Shown here piece after piece: positions 1-9,971 of a stretch of DNA of 37,234 nucleotides (its first letter is position 1; every line of letters begins with the position of its first letter). The notes beneath the pieces were generated by a model, which made no database searches, was not told where the DNA came from, and saw only the letters and a program-made list of their open reading frames with translations. The stretch is from Nemertoderma westbladi. Taxonomy: Eukaryota > Xenacoelomorpha > Nemertodermatida > Nemertodermatidae. The position numbers and the translations under genes were made by a program. The DNA lies in contig JAUCBJ010000669.1 in NCBI GenBank assembly GCA_032718475.1, forward strand, positions 1 through 37,234, read 5' to 3'.

Positions 1-136
1 GTTTGTTTGTTTGTTTAATATTGGTAATACTTTAATTATGTACTTGTAACTTTGTGCTTATTTCTGTTTGTCATTTGTGTTTTTATGGGCGCCCCATTTG
101 CCTGGATTAAAGATTAAATAATAATAATAATATACT
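1..136. repeat. Simple repeats at window start
   Basis: A (GTTT)4 run opens the window and an (ATA)n run lies at about 118-134. The sequence between is AT-rich and shows no coding signal. Confidence 0.7.
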
Positions 137-212
137 TGAGGGAAGGGATTTTCAAGCAAATGCCACCTAACGAGACACAAATCGTTTCATACTGTTTACA
201 ATCCAAGGCAGT
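134..212 (+). pseudogene. Broken zinc-finger exon fragment (copy 1)
   Basis: This stretch resembles the end of the zinc-finger exon at 5846-6309. It keeps the part coding for the LTRH-type finger helix and the last bases before the splice donor (AAGGCAGT, then GTAAAG), but it has lost the rest of the exon. An in-frame stop follows the helix region because CACCTAACGAG is read in a shifted frame. The following intron-like sequence is also shared with the other copies, so this is a genomic duplicate and not a retrocopy. It is too short and damaged to be functional. Confidence 0.6.
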
Positions 213-742
213 GTAAAGAGGCACCAACTAACACATACAAAGAGATCAACTACAAAAATGTGACAGAGACAGTCAGATTCGATAATAATCTTTTCAGTAG
301 AATCGCAGGATATCTTCCATATCATAAAACCTTATCTTCAATTTATTATCATTCATGCATGCATGATAAATATTATTTGTGCTATTTGTTATCTCTCTCT
401 TCTGCTATACATTAGTATGACCGTGATAAACTACAGCAAATAAGTTTTTTATAACCTATGTAAATTTGGTTGTTTTTCCGTGTCTCTGTCGTACTATGAC
501 CAGACCATACCTTTTGAATCTTAACATTATCAACAATAAGTAATGTATTTGTAAGAATAGATCCATGATTCAAAGTGCTCTTCAGTGTTCACTATTGTCT
601 CTACTGCACTATCTCGTTAGAAACTGACCGGTATTCAGTATAATGTTGTAACTGGAATATTGATGTACTGCCTTATATACAATTATTCTGGGCTGGTAAA
701 CCCTCTTCATTATCCGTCCTACTTCGTAGCTGATTACAACTA
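213..742 (+). repeat. Intron-type flank shared with other zinc-finger copies
   Basis: This segment matches 32021-32564 closely, and its first part matches 6310-6575. Shared landmarks are the CAACTACAAAAATGTGA block, the ACTACAGCAAAT block and the ACTGACCGGTATTCAG block. In the copy at 6310 the match stops just before a splice acceptor, whereas here and at 32.3 kb the sequence runs on. It is therefore best read as intron or 3' flank of the zinc-finger gene. No gene is seen inside it. Confidence 0.65.
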
Positions 743-1250
743 TCTAAACAATGGGACGAGTTATCCCAGATAGCATTTTGGATATCAGTCACTGATATCC
801 AAAATGCCCAAAATGATATCCAAATATGTCACTGACAGTGACATGTTGCCAGGACATCCTCTCTGGGATGTTCGATGATGTCCAAATATGAGTTCCCAGG
901 ACATCCCAAAGATATTCCCATATTTATATTTGAGGATATAACCGAGACATCCCCAGGAAGTCCCCGACATTGTTATGTGATGTTATTTAACAATATAACC
1001 TTTTCATCAGGTTCCACTGGAGAGAAATGCGTAATTCGGCGGAAAATTGCGGCCTTCGGGTCCCAAACCATAATAAAGAGGTAATAACAAAACTCATTCG
1101 TTCTGTTCTTCTTCGATGGTTGCATCAGTTAGCGTTAGCGATAGAAAGAAATAATAAAGAGAGAAAACATCATGTTCTTAAAGTTTTTCTACAATTTCTA
1201 AGTTTGAGAAAGTGTATTTGTATTTCTTGAAATCACTAGATAATATATTA
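741..1250. repeat. Repeat A, copy 1
   Basis: A dispersed repeat also present at 28181-28600 and 33168-34205. It begins near ATCTAAACAATGGGACGAG and ends near a GAAATCACTAGATAA motif. It contains a perfect 14-bp-arm palindrome (776-804, one-base loop) and a second palindrome, TGTCACTGACAGTGACA (826-842). Relative to the other two copies it lacks roughly 80-100 bp after AATTCGGCGG. The short open frames across it are not preserved between copies, so it is not treated as coding. No terminal inverted repeats were found. Confidence 0.65.
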
Positions 1251-2346
1251 TGACTCTCTTATAGAGGCATAATCACAGCATATGATATGAGATCTATTGG
1301 AGATAGTTCCAGAAATCACAACATTTAGTTTGCCTCTTAGTTAATTTATGTAATTTAAAAATGAAAATATCATTCTTATACAGTAGATTTTTTTATGTAA
1401 ATTTAATTTATTCAAAAGTTAGATGAGTCTTCTTCAATATACAGTATTTATAGCTAGTAATTTTAATTATTGTTTTATTTTTCTGAACAACTTAAAGTGT
1501 GTTTTATGTGTGTTCTCCTCCTTTGTGTTGTTATTGACTATAGGCTGATCAATCTCGTTTGGTACACAATTCTTTGCAAAATTTTGATACTTCTCTCATG
1601 AGTCATGATCCATGTTGTGGGGAGTTAAAGTGCGATTGTTGAGTCATACATAGGGTAAGAAGTATCGAATCTAGATCATTTGATTATAGAAAATTATAAA
1701 ATTCTGGAACACAGTTGGACGCCCCACAATGTTGTGGTAGCTATAAAATTGTTATTTCATGGTAGCTAGTAATTTTTTATGTTAGATATAAATAGAATGG
1801 TTTTTATTTATTTTTCCTTTAAATTTAGCCTCTTTATTTATTTTTATAATTAACTTAATTATAATTTCTATAATATATTATTTATTATTGCCCAGCCCTA
1901 GCTTATTTGATATAACAATATCTAAATATTACTAAACAACAGATAAAATTAACTTTATATAACTAAACTTATTAATATTTGGGTACTGATTTAAGGCTCA
2001 AATATTTAAGACATAATATTTAAGACTTAATTATAATTAATTTGATACATTAATTCTACATGCAAATGCATGGATTCTTTTAGGATTTTATTACTTTTTG
2101 ATATTATAAATACAAAAATTTATTTAATTTACTTTTCCTTTTCCTTTTCCTACATTTAATAATAACGTTTATCTATTATAACTAAAAATATTTGTTATAG
2201 AATATTTATATATGATATTTGTTGTTAGAGAACTTATAAAAAAATTCCGCGATAAAAATCCCATAAAACTAATGATATTAGGAAGACTAATCCAACATTT
2301 TCCCAAAAAAAGCTGTTTTGAAAAACACAAATATTGTGAAACAACT
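1251..2346. other. AT-rich stretch without recognised genes
   Basis: No coding region is supported here. About 1257-1325 (TCACAGCATATGATATGA region) is an inverted copy of about 9462-9538, so at least this part is a dispersed repeat fragment. The rest is AT-rich with short poly-T and TTCC tracts. Confidence 0.5.
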
Positions 2347-3268
2347 TACACCATTTCCCAGAATATACTGTCGTAATTCTGTGACACGCCCCCCCCCCCC
2401 CCCCCTATTTTTTCTATAAATCTTAATGAAATTTTTCTGAAATTTGAAACAGAGATAGTTTCACCTCCCGACCACTGACTGGGTGAGCCAGAATTTTAAT
2501 TTTTGCTTTCAATCTTTAGCTACAAGCGTTTAAAAAAAGTGTCTCCAGCGATATTACACCAGTTACACCGCAGTTATTCTTCTACCTTATAGCTGTTTGT
2601 TGGTACTAATGGAAAGCTGGCCCTGCAAGGATTTCAAATATGTAACACAATTTGAATTTTGTTGAAAAATAGCTGAGATATGAGCGTTCAAATGTTGCAT
2701 GGTTTTGCACCGGCGTGAGGCTATTTTATTCTATTTAATAAATACATCATAATCTGGATTATTTTGTTCATCCAAATACCTAGCTGGGCAACAATGCATT
2801 ACATCTTTAATCTTACTATTACGTAGCTATTCATACATTTAAAAAATGTTCCAGAATATGGTTTTTTTATTAAATAGAATAAAATAGCCTCACGCCGGTG
2901 CAAAACCATGCAACATTTGAACGCTCATATCTCAGCTATTTTTCAACAAAATTCAAATTGTGTTACATATTTGGAATCCTTGCATGACCATCTTTCCATT
3001 GGTACCAACAAACAGCTATACCTATAAGCTATAAGGTAGAAGAATAAACTGCGGTATAACTGGTGTAATATCGCTGGAGACACTTTTTTTAAACGCTTGT
3101 AGCTAAAGATTAAAAGCAAAAATAAAAATTCTGGCTTACCCAGTCAGTGGTCGGGAGGTGAAACTATCTCTGTTTCAAATTTCATGCAATCTCATTAAGA
3201 TTTGTAGAAAAACTAGGGGGGGGGGGGGGGTCACTGAATTACGGCACTATATTCTGGGACATGGTGTA
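2347..3268. mobile_element. Inverted-repeat (fold-back) element 1, TA-flanked
   Basis: Two arms of about 395-400 bp, at about 2349-2742 and 2866-3266, are reverse complements of each other apart from scattered changes, around a loop of about 120 bp. The termini read CACCAT...ATGGTG and are flanked on both sides by TA, the duplication typical of Tc1/mariner-type transposases. Each arm carries a C- or G-run (about 17 C at 2389; a shorter G-run at 3217). It has no internal gene, so it is a non-autonomous MITE-like element. The assignment to Tc1/mariner rests only on the TA flanks. Confidence 0.8.
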
Positions 3269-3374
3269 TGTATACTGGTCATATTGCATCATTATAGCAT
3301 AATGGTGCCTGTGTATAGAATATGTAGTGATTGCGAATATTATCAAGAGTATAGTAAGTAATCCTCTTCAAAAC

Positions 3375-3584
3375 ATGGATTCAATAAGGAGTGCTAGAGA
3401 TAGTGACAGTGACCATAGTGACCATTTGCAAAGTAATCCTTCCACATCTTCCTCAGAACCAACACCAAGACAAAATACACAGAATAACTCCCGCAGGTTT
3501 GTTTCACAACAATCACCTCTTCTCCCACCATTAAGTGGCAGTGTGCAAAGTGGTTTCACTACGGATGGTGGCATAGATGCGTCT
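3375..3584 (+). CDS. Candidate 5' exon, serine-rich, unknown protein
   Basis: A 70-codon open stretch starts at an ATG in a good context (AAAACATGG) and runs straight into a consensus splice donor, TCT|GTAAGT, in phase 0. The protein begins MDSIRSARDSDSDHSDH, is rich in Ser, Asp, Gln and Pro, and looks disordered, like the start of many regulatory or transposase proteins. A stop lies five codons into the presumed intron. No matching next exon could be fixed: the zinc-finger exon at 5128 would need phase 1 if its best acceptor is used. It lies just outside fold-back element 1. It could be a chance open frame. Confidence 0.35.
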
Positions 3585-3596
3585 GTAAGTGGTTAG

Positions 3597-3960
3597 TATT
3601 ACTTCACACATTTCTGCAGGTAGTTCAAGGTAACAACCTTTTTTTTTAATAACATCCTTATTTATTAGAATAACTATTTTTAAAGTTACATTAGTTCAAC
3701 TTGAACACTAGTATAAACTTAGAACTAGTATGAACTTAGAGATTAAATACAATTTATAAAGTTTATATCAGTCTCAGCATCGGCCACAACGTTACTTAAA
3801 GCACCTAACCAACAGTCTACTCCGCTAATCAACATGAGCTGTCTCTGCAAGAGCGTGCTCCAACGTTTCTACGCGGCCCTGCATCCTCAAACTAGCCCGT
3901 CCTCGCCTCGGCTACCTCGCAGATTACCCCGGTTTCTCTAATTGGCGTTGGGTTAAATCG
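3597..3960. other. Unassigned stretch upstream of LINE fragment
   Basis: The first half is AT-rich. The second half, from about 3775, is clearly more GC-rich (GCGGCCCTGCATCC area) and may be a decayed upstream part of the LINE reverse transcriptase that follows. No frame gives a convincing match. Confidence 0.4.
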
Positions 3961-4331
3961 TTGTTTCTTTGGTCCGCGTGCACATTGGCGCCATTACTAT
4001 TTGTAATTGTAGTTGATTACGCAATGAGGACGGCCACAAAGGGTGAAGATCTGGGATTCACACTACAAGAACGCAGAAGTAGTAGATGTCCGGCAACTAC
4101 AGTCACAGACACCGACTTCGCGGATGACACCGCCCTGCTCTCTAATACACTCTTATACGCAGGTTCTACTGAATAAATAGGAGAGGCCTGTTAAGGAGGT
4201 TGGATTGCATATAAATGCTACCAAGACGGAATTCTTGACATTTAATGTTAACTTTGATTGGGATGGGCCCAGTGAGATCAGCCCACAACAACGGTATGGC
4301 CGTAAGCTGACAGTATCTGACAGAGTAGTAG
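3961..4331 (+). pseudogene. LINE reverse transcriptase fragment, frameshifted
   Basis: In frame 1 the translation contains LAPLLFVIVVDYAMRTA followed by TDTDFADDTALL. The FADD box (4117-4128) is the catalytic Asp pair of a non-LTR retrotransposon reverse transcriptase. After about 4150-4195 the reading continues in frame 2 with VGLHINATKTEFLTFN, the next conserved RT block, so a frameshift lies between. Upstream palm motifs and the endonuclease are missing here. An endonuclease of a similar-looking LINE type is present at 30496-30955. The last 155 bp are duplicated at 24809-24957. This is a dead fragment, with high confidence in the RT assignment and low confidence in the clade. Confidence 0.85.
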
Positions 4332-4410
4332 AAATGTGGGTAAAATAGATAATGGGCAGCAATAAAATAAAGTTATAAAACAATCATTCAAAGTTCCGTA
4401 TGTTTATGTA

Positions 4411-6342
4411 TTTAAGGTTCATCATGGTTTACAATACGTATAAATAATATTTAAATTGCCACTTTAAATTGTCATTTAAAGGCGCAGGTTGCAGGTTAGT
4501 AAAGGAGCAGGTTACAGAGGCGTTTTGGGAGAACCAAAACAATAATTGAAAGTTAACACATGTGTTTTGTATAGGTCTTTATTCTTTGGTCTTGGTTTTG
4601 TACTCACCCTACCCATGTACTCACACTACTCACCCCTACCCATGCCCCCTCCAACATCCCACACCATCACAGCCTGGCCCCATCTCTAAAGCACCCAACA
4701 TCCCATACTGACCTCGAATTGTACAGTACATGAGCATCCGCAATCCTTCAGAACCTACTAACCCAAACTTGAGTAATCTTAATAATCAACCAACCAGCTG
4801 TAATTCATATAATATTAATAACTGCCCTTCCCATCTTCATTCTTCAATACAAGGATGACCTTTAATCACCCACCAATACTTGCTATTGAGGCACCCCGAG
4901 TGTCGAGGCATCCACTAATATCTCCCTTAGTGGAATCGGGATTAGAGGTTGACCATCCCCTCTGGCGCCACTCCAAACTGCTTAATTTAATTAAACTGTT
5001 CTTTTGTTATCATCTAAAATTATATTTTGTAAATATTACTGTTAATTTACTGTCTCTTACATTAGCTACGATTGCCTAGTTTTATTAGCTAACTAAATCC
5101 TATACAAACTATAATTATTATTTTTAGCGCCTTTTAAGCTGCCAAATTATCCGTCATGTCCTATTAAGATTCCTGGGGAAGATCACCGGTACAAGTGTCC
5201 GGTTCAGTGGTGTGATCGTCGATACTCACGATCCGATGGACTCATCCAACATTATCGAAAACATTGGAGATATAAAGAATACGAATGCCATATCTGCAAG
5301 AAGGATTTCAGTTATTTAAATTATTTACGCAGACATGTACTCAGTCAACACACAGGCGAAAAACAATTCCAGGTTAGAAAATAAAGTTTTATCTTATTCT
5401 AAAACACTTCTAAAATTTAAACTAAAAGTGAAATATCATAATATAAAATCTCAAATATTTCTATCATATTTTTCTGACAATGTGTTGCTGTATGACTAAA
5501 TACTGAGACTAAATTGTCAGTAAATAAATTATAAATTGTCTCTTTCCTTCATTTTGCTTTATATATATGATCAGAATTTGAATGGTTTATTTGATTTTAT
5601 TAATATTATCACTGATACATTTAATTATTTATGTGTTGTTCAATCTGTGTTGGCAGTGTGTGTCATGTACGACCAGCTTTGCGATATATAGAACAACTTT
5701 AAAGGCATACTGGACAAGGAAAAAAAACAACTTTGGAGAATCGCGAAGACTGGAAGGATCTCTGGAAGTCTGGGAGGGGTCTCTCGATATAATAGTAGTA
5801 ATATATAACTACTGTAATATATATTCCATGATATTATTGTTTTAGTGCGAAACATGTGGAGCTAAGTTTCTGTTATTTTCCGAGAAAAAACGACATATGA
5901 TACTGGGCACATGTGAACCACCGGTATCCCTGCCAACAGCTGAACCATCACTATCCCTGCCAACAGCTTTCACATTAAGTTGTGGCGGTTTACAGAGTCA
6001 TTTCGGTACAAATAATGGATTAGGAGTGGGTGCTGGCAGTTTACAAAGTACCTCACGAATGGATACAGGAGAGCAGGCATCATACAATTGTGATACTTGT
6101 GGGGAGGGACTTTCAAGCCAAGGCCACCTAACGAGACACAAACGGATGATACATAGGGGAAAGAAGCCATCATACAATTGTGATACTTGTGGGAAGGGAT
6201 TTTTAAGCCAAGGCCACCTAACGAGACACAAATGGAAGATACATATGGGAAATAAGCCATCATACAAATGTGAAATCGAGCATTCGTACTGCATTCAACC
6301 CAAGGCAGTGTAAGGAGGCACCAACTAACACATACAAAGAGA
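4411..6342 (+). repeat. Segmental duplication unit, copy at 4.4 kb
   Basis: This block is nearly identical to 25927-27846, including introns. It begins near TTTAAGG..CATGGTTTACAATACG and ends at ACATACAAAGAGA, after which the two copies diverge completely. A short LINE fragment duplicated in the same order (4177-4331 and 24809-24957) lies before both copies. The pair differ by scattered substitutions and small indels, suggesting a recent event. Confidence 0.9.
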
Positions 6343-7502
6343 TCAACTACAAAAATGTGATAGAGACAGTCAGATTCGATAATAATCTTTTTCAGTAGAA
6401 TCGCTGGATATCTTCCATATCATACAACCTTATCTTCAATTATTATCATTCATGAATGCCTGATAAATATTATTTGTGCTATTTATTATCTATCTCTTAT
6501 GATATTCATTAGTAGACCGGACCGTGATAAACTACAGCAAATAATTTTTTATAACCGATGTAAATTTAGTTGTTGTTTCCCCATTTCAGAGATAAACTCT
6601 TTGCGACAGCACAACCTCAACTGGTTGATATCCACTTAAGATCTAGAGATCTTATCGCTGACGCTCCTATGTTACAACGTCCGCCAATCGAAACTACTCG
6701 TGTCGACGGTATACTCGTTGAACCTCCGGACAATCGAGCGGATCTTGTCCGTTGTATGGTACACGAGGTTAACCTACCCGCTAGACCTCTACCAAACTCA
6801 TTTTATGGGATCAAAGATCACCCCTATTATGTCCATTTAACTCAATATTATATGGTGAAACCCGAAGATCCTACACATAGTTTAAGGTTTCTACTGTTGA
6901 TAAATCCCCTCGATCTTGTTGAACTCGAACAACTACAAAAACACTTAGATCAATTGGTTAAAGTAAACTCATTTAGAAAATCTTATAATATTTCAAGAAT
7001 AGAAAATGACGTAATACCTCCATATAATCTCGATGGATTTATTAAAACTCGATTAGTCCATTGGAATTTATATGTATTGTTCAAGGACGTAAAGAATACG
7101 TTGACTTATTCATAAACTCACATCCCGAGTTACAAGAAGTTCATAGACGACCATATGAATATAAAGCCAGAGAACGCGAATTAGAGAGAACAATCAAACC
7201 GAGGAAATTTCTCACTACACACTGTCAACCTACTGCCATCGTGCAAAGGACCAGTACGAGCAGCCATCCTGAAACGAGCTCTAAAGGTTGTTCACCCTCA
7301 ATCCACCGATGTCAACATCGATAAACCGGGTACCTCGACCGGTGGATACACCGACCGTAATCCAAAACCTTCCGATGCAATTGTATTGCACCCTTCCCCC
7401 AGGAGTTATAGCCCTCCTAGTAAAGTGGCTTGCCCTAAAGAGAAAAAGACTCTCACTAGTCTCAAAAAACTTCGTAAATGCCGTTCGCGAAAGAAGGACT
7501 AA
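4855..7502 (+). CDS. C2H2 zinc-finger gene, fullest copy, with novel C-terminal exon
   Basis: The exon model comes from splice signals. A tentative first exon is 4855-4947 (ATG, MTFNHPPILAIEAP; donor GAG|GTTGAC). Exon 5128-5372 has acceptor TTTTTAG and donor CCAG|GTTAG; an alternative acceptor at 5139 would be in phase with the tentative first exon. Exon 5846-6309 has acceptor TTTTAG and donor CAGT|GTAAGG. The last exon is 6590-7502, with acceptor CCATTTCAG. The second exon encodes two C2H2 fingers (CPVQWC..HYRKH and CHIC..HVLSQH). The third encodes a damaged finger (CETC with only one His), a linker, two good fingers (CDTC..HKRMIH, CDTC..HKWKIH) and a cut-off last one. Without splicing it ends in a stop at 6311; with splicing, the phase-2 donor joins in frame to the last exon. 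That exon needs two frame changes (about 7070-7085 and about 7200-7260) and ends in a basic tail, so it may be decayed. Nuclear DNA binding is the family expectation. Confidence 0.65.
5128..5372 (+). CDS. Zinc-finger exon with two C2H2 fingers
   Basis: This exon has no in-frame ATG and is recognised from content and splice sites. Finger 1 has spacing C-x4-C-x12-H-x3-H and finger 2 has C-x2-C-x12-H-x4-H, with a TGEKQ linker-like end that resembles the standard inter-finger linker. The copy at 26635-26879 differs by one silent base (GCC/GTC within GAATG.CATATC). That level of identity suits either recent duplication or constraint. Confidence 0.8.
6590..7502 (+). CDS. Last exon of zinc-finger gene, unrecognised domain, frame-disrupted
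   Basis: Frame 0 from 6590 gives about 175 codons of ordinary-looking protein (FATAQPQLVDIHLRSRDL, then PPYNLDGFIKTRLVHWNLY) ending in a stop at 7113-7115. Coding character continues in frame 2 from about 7070 (VQGRKEYVDLFINSHPELQ) to about 7230. It then returns to frame 0 from about 7215 to the stop at 7500-7502 (KGPVRAAILKRALKVVHPQ, with a Lys/Arg-rich tail). I recognise no family. The exon occurs once in the window, unlike the finger exons. The two compensating shifts could be real decay, sequencing indels, or a small unrecognised intron. Confidence 0.5.
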
Positions 7503-9652
7503 AATAGTTTAGAGTATTTTTATATATTAGAAACTGTGATTTTTTATATTTTATAGACTTAAATCCCATTTTCTGGGAGCGGTGTAAAAGCTTTTGCAGA
7601 CATAACAAGTCATTTTAATGCAATGCGCTGAATACTCTAAAAAGGCCTAGAATTTTTCAGCTACGCGTCTGTCAGAAAATAGAACTAAGATGACGAAATC
7701 TGCCAGCTGATTCTTTGTGTAATGGAGGTTTCTTTGTTTGGACATATTTCAGCCAATCAGAGCAACCTTCCCAGTTATGCCCATAGAGCCCTATGGAAAA
7801 TGGCGTAATGCGGCAGTTTTTCTTAGAATCCTATTTCATTCTGGATTCAGTCAGAAGTTCAGACGTTTCAGACTTTGCCCAAGAACATCTGATGGCTAGA
7901 GTCATAAGAACGTAAATCTATTAACGAACCAAACCGAACATTACGCACGAAACATAACTCACCAACTCAATTCATACATATTTCATACTGACTCTGTTAA
8001 CCGCACTGTCTTAATGCTGTTTTATATTGTTGTTAATTGCTGTTTATATTAATGGATGTTATATTTTGAGAATACCGATAAATAATCGTAAACCCCTCAA
8101 CTTTCTTAATTACTGAGGTAAGAAGAAGGGTGTACCGGTAGCAACTGCGACTCAAATTATAGTGGTTTTTGTGTGAATTAAATGCTATTTCATAATACCT
8201 ACGTGTGTCAGTTGCAATCCTCCTTATATATGATCAAAATCAGTGACGGTCGGCAAGTTAGTGTGAATTAGTGTGAAGTAGTGTGAAGGTTAATAAAGCA
8301 TTTCCTAAAGAATGCGCTATTTGCGAGATTCTATAGCCATCTAGTTGTGATTAGTGTAAGACATAACTCTGTTTTATACTTAAAGCACCACGTCCCAAAG
8401 GAACTGCTAATATTTATCCGAAAGTAAATATAGTTGTCAGAGATTATATAGTAGCGATCAATCAAATGATACAAAGTAGCCTACACTGCAATAACTTCCT
8501 CTGGACCCGAATCCAGTCTCCCACACAGTGGGTCATATGGCGCGCACGGGCTGGCTTCGGCGGATGTAAATTCGGTAATTGGTAAGGGCAATAATCGATT
8601 TATAATTAAAAGGACATTTAAATTGGCAGGTTAAACTGTCTAAAAGCGCGAACGAAAATATTAAAGAGTGTAATAGGCTAATAACAGAATAATCAGCATG
8701 AAAAGGAAACCAGTACTCAGTACTGCACTGATGGTAGGCATACACTACACTGAACTCCAGTATTCAGGTACCGGTAGGCCTACTGCTGTACTGGACTGGC
8801 TACAAATAGTTCTGCTTCTGCAGTTCTGTCAGCAGCGGGGCCTAGCCACTACAGCACTAGCTGAGTCGGTAAGCTTCTGCGTACTCAGGTCCTGTTACTC
8901 CTGTACTCCCCCCAATATTTCCGATTTCCCCACCATAAAACCTTGCAACAGTGCAATAAAACTCAAATAGCGTATTAGGCAGTAGTGGTAACTCATTAAA
9001 ATATGAAAGTATGTTGTCGGCTGTATTCCTGAATTTCCAGCTTCCATTGATTGTTTTGGTTAGAAATGTCGGCTGCCATGTAGCTGGCAGTTTACTGCAA
9101 TCAGTTATTGACTCAACAAAAATCACTCCATTCGAATCTCCACCCTCGAAAACCTATAGTGCTTGGTATTCCCTTATTTATAGCCACAATAACTTGGGGA
9201 ATCATATATCATAATAAATTACCCCATTACCATGGCAACAGAACGACGTGATACATATGACCATGAAAATGTTAAAAATGGATTTATCGACCCCGAAAAC
9301 CCTATAATGGACTATTTTGTTTTACATTCAAAGTCAGTTTAGTATGAGAACTGAATGGACCCCGCTAGTGGGGGCTTACTTTTAGCTCTGCCAGTCCTGT
9401 AGTAGTAGATTGGGTTCAGATAGGTTCAGATATGACTTAAGTACTATCCGGAAAAGTACTGTAATTGTTGTGATTTCTGGAACTACAGTATCTCCAATAG
9501 ATATCATATCATATGCTGTGATATGCTTCTATAAGAGTTCCCTGTCCAGCTGAAGATGGTGTCGAGGATTAACTCAAATATGTCCAGCGCATCTATCTCT
9601 AGCACGTGTCTTTAAAATTTAGATGACAATAAAAACCGAGTGGTAATCAACC
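7503..9652. other. Intergenic stretch between zinc-finger gene and BEL element
   Basis: No convincing gene is seen. A CCAAT box (7753-7757, GCCAATCAGAG) lies in a moderately GC-rich patch, which may be promoter-like. About 8690-8890 is rich in short palindromic words (AGTACT, ACCGGT, AGGCCT), similar in style to the BEL leader at 12600-13760. About 9462-9538 is an inverted copy of 1257-1325. Confidence 0.4.
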
Positions 9653-9657
9653 AATCT
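9653..9657. repeat. Target site duplication of BEL element, left
   Basis: AATCT precedes the 5' LTR, and the same AATCT (24742-24746) follows the 3' LTR. A 5-bp duplication fits BEL/Pao integrases. Confidence 0.9.
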
Positions 9658-9971
9658 TGTTGGTGAAACTCGCCTATATTTAGTTTATCTGTTATAGGCC
9701 CTATTCAGTATCTTAAATATCTTTATAAGCTCTCATTAGTTTATATTACCTAGCCTGATTTCACCAAATGATTATGTTCCCCTATTACGGTGCAGTGAAT
9801 TCATTACTATTATTATTAATAACTTGATATATTCTGCCGTCCTAAGGCAAATCCATGAGGGCCATATTGGTGGTTGGTTAGGTTATTGAAACGTAATTTA
9901 TATTGTGCGCTTTCTTTCTTTCTCATATTCTGCTTATTGTAGAAGATTCAGCTGTAACAACCATATGGCAG

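Noticed and set aside
875-1084. Protein encoded by repeat A
   Set aside because: Copies 2 and 3 break the frame with stops and indels, so coding is not conserved.
5970-6294. Two minus-strand open frames of 97-98 codons opposite the zinc fingers (and again at 27474-27798)
   Set aside because: They are shadows of the finger-coding strand; the repeated finger codons give repeated antisense peptides.
8857-9126. 89-codon minus-strand open frame
   Set aside because: No recognisable motif, no splice or promoter support, and an overlapping plus-strand frame of similar quality.
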